Notes: generated by a model from the letters alone, not told the origin. Shown: positions 13,137-25,444, counted from the stretch's first letter. The stretch is 64,000 nt of DNA from Cacajao melanocephalus (GCA_963573385.1 CAUYLG010041376.1:1-64000); one strand, 5' to 3'. Made by a program: numbers and translations.

Positions 13137-14964
13137 ATTAAAAAAGAGAAACATCTCAAGTATATAACTTACCATTATGTCTCAAGAAACTAGAGAAAGA
13201 AGAATAAACAACGCCCAATGTTAGTAGAAGAAAAAAATTAACAATGATCAGAGCAGCAATAAACATGTAGAGTCTAGAAAAAACAAGGAAATAGTGACTA
13301 GATAATAAATGGAGTAGAGACTAGAAAAAGAATAGAAAGAATCAAATAAATAAAGAAATAGTTATTTAAAAAGATAAAGAAAATTGACAAAAGTTTAGCT
13401 AGACTAATAAAAAAAAAGACGTCTCAAATAAATAAAATTAGAGAATAAAGAGGAAACAGTATGCCTGACACCACATGTATTAGTCCATTTTCATGCTGCT
13501 GATAAAGACATAGACCTGAGACTGGGAAGAAAAAAGAGGTTAAATAGACTTATGTTTCCACATTGCTGCGAGGCCTCACAATCGTGGTGGAAGGCAAGGA
13601 GGAACAAGTCAGATCTAACATGGATGGCTGCAAGCAAAAAGAAAGAGATAACTCATGCAGGGAAACTTCTCTTTATAAAACCATCATATCTTGTGAGAGT
13701 TATTCACTATATTGAGAACAGCAGGGGAAAGACTTGCTCCCATGATTCTATTACCAGGCCCTTCCCACATGTGAAAATTAAAGATGAGATTTGGGTGGGA
13801 ACACAGCCATACCATATCACCACAAAAATGCAAAAATAAGAGACTACTGGAAACAATTATAGGCCACCAAATTGGATAACTTAAAAGAATTGGATAAGTT
13901 CGTAGAAACATGCAACCTGAATAATGAAGAAAATCTTGACACAGCAACAAGTAGGGAGAGTGAATCAATAATAAAAATCCTACATCAAAGTAAAGTGTAG
14001 GACCTAACAGTTTCATGGTTAAATTCTATGAAACCTTTAAAGAAGAAAGAATGAAAATCCTTCTCAAACTTTTCAAAAATATTTAAGAAGAAATGTTTCC
14101 ATACTCATTTTATGAGGTCTTCATTTCCCTGATACCAAAGCTTGACTAAGACACTAGAAGAAAAGAAAATTAGAGACCAATTTTCCTGACAAACATACGT
14201 GTTAAAATTCTCAAGCAAATACTAGCAATCTGAATTTAGCAGCACATTAAAAGGGTCATATCATGATTAAATGGGATTTAATGCTGGAATGAAAAAATGG
14301 TTCAATGTATGCAAATCTATGAATGTAATGTACCACATTGACAGAACCAAATGGTCATCTAAACAGATGCAGAAAAGGTATTTGAGAAAACTCAAAACAC
14401 TTTTGGGATAAGAAACCCTCAACTACAAATCATATAAGGAATGCACCTCATCAAAATAAAAGTTACATATGACAAAACCTCAGGACTGTTGACAATAACT
14501 CAGATATAAAAACAACCTAAACATCTTACCATATGTAAAAAAATAAGAAATGTGGTATATGCATATATGACAGAATATTTTTCACCTTTTAGAAGAAGAA
14601 AATTTTGCCATATGGGACAACATGGATGAACTTTGAGGACCTTACGAAATAATGTGAAATAACCCAGTCACAGAAGGACAAATGCTACACAATTCCACTT
14701 AAATAAATAAGTATCCAAAATAGCCAAATTCATAGAATCAGAGGGTGGGATGTTGGTTGCCCGGGGGTGGGTGGATGAGGAAATGGAGAACTATAATCAA
14801 AGACCATAAATTTTAAATTAAGCAAGATGAATGAGTTCTAGAGATCTGCCCTACAACACTGTACCTGTAGTCAACAGGTACATCATTGTAGACTTTAAAA
14901 TTTATTAAGAGGGTAGACCTCATGGTAAGTGTTCTTGACACAATAAAATAAAATTAAAATAAAT
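13137..14964 (+). mobile_element. Old L1 (L1M-like), plus strand, split by an LTR and internally deleted
   Basis: The first part (13137-13475) reads as ORF2 between endonuclease and reverse transcriptase, the second (13820-14520) as the reverse-transcriptase region, and the third (about 14525-14964) as the extreme ORF2 C-terminus and 3' UTR, ending gttcttgacacaataaaat. About 1.5 kb of ORF2 is missing at the 14520 junction. The solo LTR at 13476-13819 sits inside it and therefore arrived later. No ORF survives. Confidence 0.85.
13476..13819 (-). mobile_element. Solo MaLR (THE1/MST-like) LTR, minus strand, with 5-bp TSD ccaca
   Basis: On the minus strand the element starts with tgatatggtatggctgtg and ends with ggactaatac, the termini of THE1/MST LTRs of the ERVL-MaLR class. 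It is flanked by perfect 5-bp direct repeats ccaca at 13471-13475 and 13820-13824, and L1 reads continuously across the empty site. The internal retroviral part is gone, as expected from LTR-LTR recombination. Frame 13684-14016 overlaps it by chance. Confidence 0.93.
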
Positions 14965-16380
14965 AAAATGGTACCATGTTACTATGATTTGCAAATGGAA
15001 TCAGATATAAGAAAAAAAAACTTTTGGGTAGTCACTATCTTTACAGAAATTCTATTGTATCATTCACCTGTGTTTCTAAAACCAAGACACATACACATTA
15101 TTTTATTGGAACCCTCTAACGTATTTTATTTTCATTTTAATTCCCTGAATAGAATTTCATTAATATGCTCATAGTTTCAAGACTTCAATATATATGTCAT
15201 TAATCATTTTCAAAGTTTTATTGATGTATTTCTAAATTGCCAGCTGATCTAAGACAACATTAGATGCTACCATATTACTGTACATCTTAAACTTAAGTTT
15301 CTCCAAAATTGGATAAGTTGAACATGTCAGCATCCCAGCAAGAAACAGATGGCACATTGAAAAAGGGGATAGTTGAAGATAGTTTAATGAAAGCATTCTA
15401 TACTAGATATGAGAAGGTTTAAAAAATAGAATTAAGAAGACTGATATAAGGAAAAAGTGTATTACCCTTAACTGAAGGATAAATGTAGAATGAAGTCTTC
15501 CACATTATGCTAGAGCAGAAGCTACAGTAGAGAGTAAAAAATAGTCATTATGGCATAAGATTTAGCCAGCAGCCACTAGCAAACCATGGCCTGTCAAGGA
15601 CAGGAACCGAGGTAGCATGTACTTTGCTTTTCTCTACTCCTATATCACATTGGCTTAGAAAAGCCACATTAGGCACCTCAGTTGAAGCTACGCATAGAAG
15701 TCAACCTTCTGAATGACAATATCAAGGAGGTTTGAAAGTGCATTGATAGTAAAAATAAAGTAGGAACAATCAAACAAAAAAATAGTACTAGTTATATGAA
15801 TCACTCAAAAGGTATAGTATAATCTGTTTGAATATGCATTAGGTAAGTAGAATATGATTGTTTAAAAAGGACATGTGAGAAAAAAATTAGTAAATTGTAA
15901 CACTAGTCTTAGCATACCTTAGAGTATAAACATAAATTTTGTAAAAATATAAGATACATTAAAATCTAAGTTGTATTTTAAAATATTCTAATAGAAAAAT
16001 GTCTAAACTTTAACTGTTATTTATAGTATTTTTACTAATATTTTTTACACTTACATTATAATTAATTATTCTCTATAAATTTATTTAGCACATTAGTATC
16101 TAAGAAATGTGAGGTCCTAGACAAAATTTTTAGGTTCTTCTTCCCTTAATTTCTAGAACTATACAATGGATAAATACAAAATGAAATATTCTGAATATAT
16201 TTAATTTAGCTAAAAAGGCTTGTATTAAAAAGAAAAAGTTGTCATACGATATTTAAACTATGATTAACATGGGAAGAGCCAAAACATCATATAAGTTTAA
16301 TTGTCACAAACTATTTTAATTATAAACTAAATACAAATAGTTTAAATTTCCAGGCCTTAAAATGAAGGAAAAATAACTAA
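14965..16380. other. Unassigned AT-rich DNA
   Basis: No exon recognised. Around 15325-15420 there is a segment (cagcatcccagcaagaaac and following) that feels like an old interspersed repeat I cannot name. Confidence 0.35.
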
Positions 16381-16399
16381 AAGTAATTATACCTCAGCA
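16381..16399 (+). repeat. L1 target-site duplication, left copy
   Basis: aagtaattatacctcagca immediately precedes the L1 5' end. It matches the copy at 22058-22076 at 16 of 19 positions; all three differences are transitions. Confidence 0.85.
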
Positions 16400-17695
16400 A
16401 GGGCATGGGGAGGGGCCAAAATGGCCAATTAGAAGCAGCAGGGATCAGAGGCTCCCATTAAAATGAACCATAATGGTGTGTGAATCCTGCACTGGCAACT
16501 GAGGTATCCAGGTTCCCTCTTCAAACTGACTAAGCAGTATTGTGACCCATGGAGAGGAAGGAAGAGGAGTGTAGTGTAGCAGCCCACCTAAAAGCAACAT
16601 GGGGTATAGGAGTTTCCACTCCCCAGCCAAGAGAGGTGATGAGTGAGCCTGCTACCCAGCTGGGAAGCCGTGCTTTTTTCACAGAACTGTACAACCCATG
16701 GATCAGAAGATCCCACTTGTGAACCCATGCCACCACTGCAGAGGGTCCCAACTTGCCAGCCATCCAGATTCTCAACAGCCTCTCCACTATAATCTGCTTA
16801 AGCTTTCCAAGTTCCGGGAAAGGGATGATCAGCACCACAGCTGTGGCTGCCTGCTATTTAAGCCTTTCCAGCTCTTTGAGGGAGGGGCAGCAGCAAGTAC
16901 TGGGACTGACAGCTCCCTAACATGGTAAGTTCCCTGGGCAGGGGAAGGACAGCAGCCATCACTATAGCTCCAGGCAGATCTTTTCTCCTGCTGGAGCCAG
17001 GGAGTCCAGACAGCTTGGTCCCAAGAGGTGTCCTCCATAGCCCAACACACCAGCTGTGGCAGACTACAGTCAGAGGACTTCTTCAGGCCTGACCCTGACC
17101 CATCCCTCCTCACTGGGTAGGGCCTCCCTGCAGGAATTCCAACAACTCCAGCCAGGAGTTTGGAGACAGAACTCTGATTTCCCTGGGCCTGAGCCCCAAG
17201 GGAGAAGGGTGGCAGACTTAGCCTTTCCTACAGGTAGTTCTGAGGAATCTAGGCTAGGCAAGTGGGTTTCCCTCCAGTGAAGCACACTCCTCACCAAATG
17301 ACAGTCAAAGTGGTTCATTAAATGAGTCCTGTTCTTCATGCCACTAAACTGGGTGAGACCCACAGGGGTTGTCAAACACCCTATGCAGGAGTGATGCCAC
17401 TGGCCTCGTGTTGGTACCCCTTGAAGTCAGAGATTCCAGAGGAAGAAGCAGGCACCCATCTTTGCTGTTCTCTAGCCTCCTTGAGTGACAGCTCTAGGCA
17501 TGAGAACTAACCAGATAAATAGGGCCTGAAGTGAACCCTCAGCAAACCACAGTAGCCCTACAGAAGAGGGACCTAACCACTGAAAGAAAAACAAACAGAA
17601 AGCAACAACAACAGCATCAACAACAACAGAAAATCCCCACAAAAACCCATCCAAGACTCAGCAGCCTCAAAGATTAAAACTAAACAACTGATGAA
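16400..17695 (+). promoter_or_regulatory. L1 5' UTR (decayed internal promoter)
   Basis: It runs from the L1 5' head to the ORF1 start. It is the GC-richest part of the left half of the window. Several 60-100 codon frames occur here on both strands, as is usual for L1 5' UTRs; none has a recognisable product. Confidence 0.75.
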
Positions 17696-18809
17696 GATGA
17701 GAAAGAATCAATGAAGAAATGCTGAAAACTCAAAATACCAGAGTGCCTTTTCTCCTCCAAATGATTGCAACACTTCTACAGAAAGGGCACAGAACTGGAC
17801 AAAGGATGAGATGGATGAACTGACAGAAGTAGGCTTCAGAAGATGGGGAAAAACAAACTCTACTGAGTTAAAGGAGCCTGTTCGAACCCAATGCAAAAAA
17901 GCTAAGAACCTTGAACCTTGACAAAAGGTTAGAGGAGCTGCTAACTAGAATAACCAGTTTAGAGAGGAACATAAATGACCTGATGGAGCTGAAAAACACA
18001 CCACAAGAACTTCACGAAACATACGCATATGTCCATAGCCAAATCAAACAAGCAGAAGACAAGATATCAGAGTTTGAAGACCACTTTGCTGAAATAAGGC
18101 ATGCAGACAAGATTCGAGAAAAGAATGAAAAGGAATGAACAAAGCCTCCAAGAAATAGAGGACTATGGTAAAAAGACTGATCCTATGATTGATTGCATTA
18201 CATGAAGGAGACAGGGATAATGGAAACAAGCTGGAAAACACACTTCAGGATGTAATTCAGGAGAACTTCCCCATTCTAGCAAGATAGGCCAACATTCAAA
18301 TTCAGGAAATACAGAGAACCCCACTACGATATTCCACAAGAAAATCAACACCAAGACACATAATCGTCAGATTCTCCAAAGTCGAAATTAAGGAAAAAAT
18401 TGTTAAGGGCAGCCAGAGAGAAAGGCTAGATCACCTACAAAGTGAAGCCCATCAGACTAACATTGGACCTCTCAGCAGAAATCTTACAAGCCAGAAGAGA
18501 GTGAGGGGGTCAATATTCAGCATTCTTAGAGAAAAGAATCTTCAACCCAGAATTTCATATCCAGCCAAAATAAGCTTCATAAGCAAAAGAGAAATAAAGT
18601 ATTTTCTAATCAAGCAAATGCTGAGGGATTTCATCACCACCAGGCCTGCCTTGCAAGAGCTCTTAAAAGAAGCACTAAAAACGGAAAGAAAAAAAGCGGT
18701 ACCAGCCACTGCAAAAACACACCAAAATATAAAGACCAATGACACTATGAAGCAACTACATCAACAAGTGTGCAAAATAACTAGATGGCATCATGAAGAC
18801 AGAATCTAA
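17696..18809 (+). pseudogene. L1 ORF1 remnant
   Basis: The ORF1 ATG is at 17696 but the sixth codon is TGA. The coiled-coil part is open at 17911-18138 (contains LDKRLEELLTRITSLERNIN). The C-terminal domain is open at 18501-18809 (contains LQPRISYPAKISF). Between them are stops, including TGA at 18136-18138. The final open frame runs past the ORF2 start, so the normal ORF1 stop has been lost or bypassed by a frameshift. Confidence 0.9.
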
Positions 18810-21800
18810 TTCACACATAACAATTCTAACCTTATATGTAAATGGGCTAAATGCCCCAATTAAAAAACACAAATTGGAAAATTAGATAGAGTCAAGAACA
18901 CAAAATTACATGGAAATTGAACAAGCTGCTCCTGAATGACTCCTGAGTAAATAAAGAAATTAAGGCAGAAATAAAGAAGTTCTTTGAAACCAATGAGAAG
19001 AAAGAGACAATGTACCAGAATCACTGGGATACAACTAAAGCAGTGTTAAGAGGGAAATTTATAGCACTAAAATGCTCACATCAGAAAGACAGAATAATCT
19101 CAGACACCCAAACATCACAAGTAAAAGAGCCAGAGAAGTAAGAGAAAAGTAATCCAAAGCTAGCAGAAGACAAGAAATAACTAAAATCAGAACAGAATGG
19201 AAGGAGACAGAGACATGAAGACTTTCCAAAAAAATCAATGAATCCAGGAGCTGATTTTTTGAAAAAATAACAAAATAGACTGCTCGAAGAATAATAAAGA
19301 AGAAAAGAAAGAAGAATAGACACAATAATAAATTATAAAGGGGATATCACAACTGACAGCACAGAAATACAAACTACCATCAGAGAATACTATAAACACC
19401 CCTAAACACATAAGCTAGAAAATCTAGAAGTAATGGATAAATTCCTGGATGCATACAACCTTCCAAAACTAAAACAGGACGTAGTTAAATTCCCACAATG
19501 ACCAATACAAGCTCTGAAATTGAGGCAGTAATTAACTGCCTACTAACCAAAAAAAAAAAAAAAAAAAAAAGCCCAAGACCAGATAGACTCATAGCCAAAT
19601 ACTACCAGAGGTAGAAAGAGGAGCTAGTACCATTACGTCTGAAACTATTTCAAACAATTGAAAAGGAGGTATTCCTCCCCAACTCATTTTATAAAGCCAG
19701 CATCCTCCTGATTCCAAAACCTGGCAGAAACATAATTAAAGAAAGCATACTTCAGACCAATATCTCTGATGAACATCATTGCCAAAATCCTCAATAAAAT
19801 ACTAGCAAACCAAATACAACAGCACATCAAAACACTTATCCACCACAATCAAGTTGGCTTCATCCCTGGGATGCAAGTTTGGTTCAACATATGCAAATCA
19901 ACAAATGTAATCCATTCCATAAGCAAAACCAAAGGCAAAAACCATAAGATTATCTCAATAGATGCAGAAAGAAACTTTGATAAAATTCAACATCACTTCA
20001 CGTTAAAAACTCTAAATAAACTATGTATTGATGGAACATATCTCAAAATAATAAGAGCTATTTATGACAAACTCACAACCACCATCCTATTGAAATGGCA
20101 AAAGCTGGAAGCATTCCCTTTGAACACCAGTGCAAGAGAAGGATGCCCTCTCTCACCACTGCTGTTAAGCAAAGTATTGGAAGTTCTGATCAGGGCAATC
20201 AGGCAAGAGAGAAAAATAAAGGGTATTCAAATGGAAAGAGAGGAAATCAAATTGTCTCTCTTTGCGGATGACATGATTCCATATTTAGAATACCCCATCG
20301 TTTCAGCCCCAAAACTCCTTAAGCTGATGAGCAACTTCAGCAAAGTCCAAAGATACAAAATCAATGTGCAAAAATCACTAGCATTCCTTTACACTGACAA
20401 TAGACAAACACAGAGTCAACTCATGAATGAACCCCCATTCACAATTGCTACAAAGAGAATAAAATACCTAGGAATACAGCTAACAAAAGATGTTAAGGAC
20501 CTCTTTAAAAAGAACTACAAACAGCTGTTCAAGGAAATAAGAGAGGACATAAACAGAAGGAAAAACATTCCATCCTCATGGATAAGAGGAATCAATATTA
20601 TCAAAATGGCCATACTGCCCTAAGTGATTTATAGGTTTAGTGTTATTCACATCAAACTACCATTGACATGATTGCAAACTATGCTACAAGTCTACAGTAA
20701 CCAAAACAGCATGGCACTGGTACAAAAACAGATATACAGACCAGTGAAATAGAACAGAGACTCAGAAATGGCACCATACATCTACAACCGTCTGATTTTC
20801 AACAAACCTGACAAACAATGGGGAAAGGATTTCTTACTCAATAAATGGTCCTGAGAAAACCAGTTAGCCATAGGCAGAAAACTGAAACTGAATCCCTTCC
20901 TTATACATTATACAAAAATTAACTCAAGATGGATTAAAGACTTAAATGTAAAACCCAAAACCATCAAAACCCTAGAAGAAAAGCCAGGTAATACTATTCA
21001 GGACATAGGCATGGCCAAAGAATTCATTACAAAAATGCCAAAAGCAATTGCAACAAAAGACAGAATTAACAAATGAGATCTAACAAAGAGCTTCTGCAAA
21101 GCAAAAGAAACTATCATCAAAGTGAACAGGCAACCTACAGAATGGGAGAACTGTTTTGCAATCTACCCAACCAACCAAGGTCTAATATCCAGAATCTACA
21201 AGGAACTTAAACAAATTTACAAGAAACAACTCCATCAAAAAGTGGGCAAAGGATATGAACATACACTTCTCAAAAGAAGATATTTTTGTGGCCAAGAAAC
21301 ATATTAAGAAAAAGAAAAGCTCAACGTCACTGATCATTAGAGAAATGCAAATCAAAACCAAAATTAGATAAAATTTCATGCCAGTCAGAATGTTGATTAT
21401 TAAAAAGTCAAGAAACAATAGATGCTGGCAAGGCTGTGGAGACATAGGAACACTTTTACACTATTAGTGGGAATGTTTACCAGCTGATCCATTGTGAAAG
21501 ACAGTTTGACGATTCCTCAAGGATCTAGAACAAGAAATACCATTTGACTTAGCAATCCCATTACTGGGTACATACCCAAAAGAATAAAAATCATTCTACT
21601 ATAAAGGCATATGCACATGTATGTTTATTGCAGCACTATTTACAATAGCAAAGACATGGAACCAACCCAAATGTCCATCAATGACAGATTGGATAAAGAA
21701 AGTCTGGTACATATACACCATGGAATACTATGCAGCCATAAAAACGAATGAGATTATATCCTTAGCAGGAATATGGATGAAGGTGGAAGCCATCATCCTC

Positions 21801-21869
21801 TGCAAACTAACACAGGAAGAGAAAACCAAACAACACATGTTCTCACTTGTAATGGGAGTTGAACAATGA
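18793..21869 (+). pseudogene. L1 ORF2 remnant lacking most of the endonuclease domain
   Basis: ORF2 starts at 18793. About 30 codons in there is a TAG, and near 18895-18902 the sequence jumps from the start of the endonuclease domain to the region just before the reverse transcriptase, removing roughly 0.7 kb. An A-run of about 22 at 19549-19570 shifts frame. The segment 19769-20623 is one open stretch of 284 codons covering the reverse-transcriptase core, with [20 protein letters not shown] and an intact FADD box at 20261-20272. A second deletion of about 0.1 kb lies near 20675. The C-terminus is open again at 21621-21869. Confidence 0.93.
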
Positions 21870-22057
21870 GAACACATGGACACAGGGAGGGTAACAACAG
21901 GAGGGGCCTGTTGGGGACAGGGGCCAAGTGGAGGGAATTTATAGGACAGGTCAATAAGTGCAGCAAACCACTATGGCACACATATACCTTTGTAACAAAC
22001 CTGCACATTCTGCACTGGAACTTAAAAGTAAAATACATATATATATATATATATATG

Positions 22058-22076
22058 AAATAATTATATCCCAGCA
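22058..22076 (+). repeat. L1 target-site duplication, right copy
   Basis: aaataattatatcccagca directly follows the L1 tail; see the left copy at 16381-16399. Confidence 0.85.
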
Positions 22077-22248
22077 TGAAGTATATTTTTAATATGTTGT
22101 ATATCTGTGTTATTCCTTTTAAAATGTATTCACTCAATTAAAAATATGTTTATGCATACTTATTCAAGATGAATTTTGTTGATTATAAAAATCATCTTTA
22201 ACAATATATAGCTTACATATATTTAATAGTTATTAAAAATAAACATTT

Positions 22249-22771
22249 GACACATGCACACGTATGTTCATTGAGGCACTGTTTACAATACCAAAGACTT
22301 GGAACCAACCCAAATGCCCACCAGTGATAGACTGGATAAAGAAAATGTGGCAAATATACACCATGGAATACTATGCAGCCTAAAAAAGATGAGTTCATCC
22401 TTTGCAGGGACATGGGTGAAGCTGGAAACCATCATTCTGAGCAAACTGACACAAGAACAGAAAACCAAACACTGCATGTTCTCACTCATAAGTGGGTGTT
22501 GAACAATGAGAACACATGGACATAGGGAGTTGAATATCACACATGGGGGTCTGTTTGGGGGTGGGGTCTAGGGGAGGGATAGCAGGGGGTGAGGAGATTG
22601 GGGAGGGATAACATTAGGAGAAATACCCAATGTAGATGACAGGGGGATGGAGGGAGCAAACCACCATGGCATGTGTATACCTATGTAACAATCCTGCAAG
22701 ATCTGCACCTCTCCCCCAGAACTTAAAGTCTAGTAATAATAATAATAATAAAAGAAATATTCAGAAAAAAG
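22249..22771 (+). mobile_element. 5'-truncated L1 3' end, plus strand
   Basis: It carries the last part of ORF2 (translated QRLDKENV-like to TQEQKTKHCMFSL region, 22299-22502), the 3' UTR and a tail containing an (AAT)n run at 22735-22752. It is flanked by 15-bp direct repeats, taaaaataaacattt at 22234-22248 and taaaaataaatattt at 22772-22786, with one difference. The tail after the AAT run, about 20 bases, is AT-rich. ORF2 is only a fragment and is inactive. Confidence 0.92.
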
Positions 22772-22786
22772 TAAAAATAAATATTT

Positions 22787-23962
22787 ATCTATTTTTTGAA
22801 CCTCTAAATTTGTTGCTGCCCTTCACGTAATATTCCCTCAGTCTTCAGAATTCTCTCTCCTTTTCACAATCGTAGGGTGGAGAAATTAAGGATGGAGAAG
22901 AGTTTAACAAGTCAAGCCATCCTTTTCTTATCTACTTTTCTCCACCTGCTTATGAGTAATTTCTTTCTTATTCGCTTTTGAAATATTTAAAATGCAGATG
23001 TCTATATTGTACTTTCCTTATTATATTGGGAAAGCACCCCTCAGGTGTTGCTGGAATATGCCTTTGTGTATGTTATTAAGAAAAGATTATTGAACTTCAT
23101 TTGATAAAGCTTACTTAGTTGCATGTGTGGTGTGAGAAAAATAATAGGTATTATTTCATTCTAATAAACTGTATCTTAATATGATTACAGAATTGCAATA
23201 TCCAAGACTTGAATCTAGCACCAGTAAAGTGTTACCAGGTGAGTGAATTATTAAATGCATCAAAGCCATCAAACCATCATTTACCTATGTGTTTATCTCT
23301 TCAAGGGAAATTTGCTAGCATTAAGAAATTGTGTGCATTTATACGTAAGTGCTTTTTCACTGAACCAGCTGCTCAAGAGAAAATAGCTCTCTTGCTTTTT
23401 AAATGAGAGACAGACCAAGAGTTAGATAGGCATTTATTATTTAAGAATAGTATACCTTGAGCAGAGAGTCTATTCAGGGAGAAGAGGGAGGACAAAAAGA
23501 GAGAAATACTTAAGAGTTTCTCAGGTGTTTCAATATATATTTTTTAATCTGTAAGGACAAATAACAATAGCTTTGAGAAAGTTATAGGATAAATTACAGC
23601 AAAAGTTTTAGAACAATGGCTAGAAACTTATTAAATATATTTATTGTGTATTTTCTGGTTCATATTATTTCTGGTTCACATTATAGCTTTTTCCAATAGA
23701 AAACCAAATTTTCCATGGAGTAATACTTTTTCTGAGTAAAAATATTATGAAATGTCTTTTAATTAGTATTACTATTTTAATTATATTGTTTAAGTAAAAT
23801 GTGTTATTTTGAAATGTAAAGGCAGATGTTTCCTGTTTTGAAACCATATCACTTATAATTCAAACTCAGATATTTCTTACTTTGAAACTATATCATTTAT
23901 AATTCAAACTGAACAAAACATGGGACTAAGATTTCAAACAGAAGAGGGTCCTAGATAGATGA
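22787..23962. other. Unassigned DNA with one tandem duplication
   Basis: No exon recognised. The frames at 23209-23406 and 23665-23847 have no recognisable product. The tandem duplication at 23823-23910 is listed separately. Confidence 0.4.
23823..23910 (+). repeat. 44-bp tandem duplication
   Basis: Two direct copies, 23823-23866 and 23867-23910, agree at 38 of 44 positions; all six differences are transitions. Both copies end in ttataattcaaact. Confidence 0.9.
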
Positions 23963-24313
23963 TGTATTAGTCTCTTCTTATACTGCTAATAAAGACATGT
24001 TTATAAAGGAAAGAGGTTTAATTAACTCATAGTTCCACATGGCTGGGGAAGCCTTATATTCACGGTGGAAGGAAGAGAAAAAAGTCACGTCTTCCAGGGC
24101 AGCGTGCAAAGAGGGAATGAGAACCGAGCGAAAGGGGAAACCTCTTATAAATCTATCAGCTTTCATGAAACTTATTCACACCATGAGACTGCTAAGGAGG
24201 AAACCGCCCTATGACTCAATTATCTCCCACCAGACCCCTCGCACAACATGCAGAAATGATGGGAGCTACAATCCAAAATGAGATTTGGTTGGAGACACAG
24301 CCAAACCATATCA
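23963..24313 (-). mobile_element. Solo MaLR (THE1/MST-like) LTR, minus strand, with 5-bp TSD gatga
   Basis: On the minus strand it begins tgatatggtttggctgtgtc and ends with agactaataca, typical ERVL-MaLR LTR termini. It is flanked by perfect 5-bp repeats gatga at 23958-23962 and 24314-24318. The body includes the familiar region near 24001-24060 (ataaaggaaagaggtttaat). No internal retroviral sequence remains. The frames 23978-24166 and 24039-24281 are incidental. Confidence 0.95.
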
Positions 24314-25214
24314 GATGAGATCACCATTTTAGAATTGCTTCTTTCCCAATTCAAAAGCAGTAAGATTCTGAGGCGTAAACAGTTACTTCAGTAGATCCAC
24401 GAGGGCAAAACAGGAGATCAGGATCCACCAAAGAGGTAGAGCCATGCCACACTTCCTCAACTTGCAGTTGAAACTCTGATAGGTAATACCCTAGGAGTGA
24501 ATGTGAACCTGAAATAGAGCATTTTTCCTAGGACAAAAAAAAAATGTTTCATGAGAATAGAATTTCTGACTGGCTATAGTTGGTCTGGAATTGCTACTGT
24601 AGCTATCTCAGTGACTCTCAAAATAGATGAGTATGTTATTAGTGCGTCAAAGTCATCAAGCCATCATTAACCTAGTGTTTGCCCCTCAACAGAAGAATAT
24701 CTTTTATTCTCCTAAACATTCTTTAGTACACCAAAGAGTTTTTCTTATTTGATAGATATCTATCAACATTTATATTAGGAACTAAAACCGAATTTTTAAA
24801 AGATAATTATTTACACATAACAACGAGAAACCCACCACATATTAACATAAATAACATACTTTATTAGGAAAAATATTTTCAAAAAGCATAAGTCAGAGGT
24901 ATTGCATTGTTTTACATTGATTGAATGAAGTATCTTTAAAGTCTGGTGTAATAGTTCACTGCTAGACTGTATTTTCTCCTGCATTTGACACGTTGTGAAA
25001 TCACATTTCATGTAGTTTAATGAAAATGCCACTGTACACTCATGAGAAAATGAGTGCAAAATGTCAAAATCCATCTTGGTATTATTGTGACAATCATTTG
25101 AGGCCAGTGGCCCTCTTGACAGATATCTGCTTCCCCATGGGTTGCCAGACCACATTTGGAGAGCCCTGCTCTTGTTAGCTGCCCGACAATAGCAAATATA
25201 GCTCTTCTCTAGAG
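24314..25214. other. Mostly unassigned; possible diverged DNA-transposon relic at 24860-25214
   Basis: The segment at about 24860-25214 (with gggttgccagaccacatttg) resembles an old interspersed element but I cannot assign it. It happens to be open for 149 codons on the minus strand (24811-25260), running into the next repeat, so the frame is not a gene. Confidence 0.35.
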
Positions 25215-25444
25215 CAGTGATTCTCAATTTTTTCTTCATTATCATCATGCCAAGAAGCATTTTAAATATTCTTTTGCTAATGACAATCTTCTCATGAAAT
25301 TCATACCTAAAAAGAATAATATTTCATTGGGTAATTGTGAACTTTCAAGAACCACAAACCACTCTAATATCTAAGGGATTTTGTTCATACCCCAAGAGAT
25401 GATACTGCCCATACTATAATTGTAAGCTCTGGAGAAAGTCACTG
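25215..25444 (+). mobile_element. hAT-like DNA transposon relic (MER-type)
   Basis: It starts cagtgattctcaatttttt, the typical hAT MITE terminus, and later contains aaatattcttttgctaatga and actttcaagaaccacaaacc, which I recall from a MER family. The right end near gtcactg is degraded. Exact family and orientation are uncertain. Confidence 0.5.

Larger units (their letters stand above)
16400..22057 (+). mobile_element. Full-span primate L1, plus strand, with endonuclease deletion
   Basis: The element begins with the typical L1 head ggggaggggccaaaatggcc (16407-16426), has a 5' UTR to about 17695, ORF1 remnant, ORF2 remnant, a 3' UTR and an A/AT-rich tail (22031-22057). Old L1PA/L1PB character is inferred. 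Its length, 5.66 kb, is short of about 6.1 kb largely because of an internal deletion in ORF2 near 18895 and a smaller one near 20675. Matching 19-bp flanks mark a normal target-primed insertion. Frames on the minus strand through this stretch are shadows. Confidence 0.95.

Noticed and set aside
11750..14964. Head-to-head L1 pieces as one twin-primed L1
   Set aside because: Both pieces include the L1 3' end region, so they cannot be the two halves of one inverted insertion; they are two elements.
19769..20623. 284-codon open frame as an active gene
   Set aside because: It is the reverse-transcriptase core of an L1 whose ORF2 has a stop, deletions and a frameshift before it.
24811..25260. 149-codon minus-strand frame as a gene
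   Set aside because: It crosses from unassigned sequence into a hAT-like repeat, so a continuous gene is unlikely.
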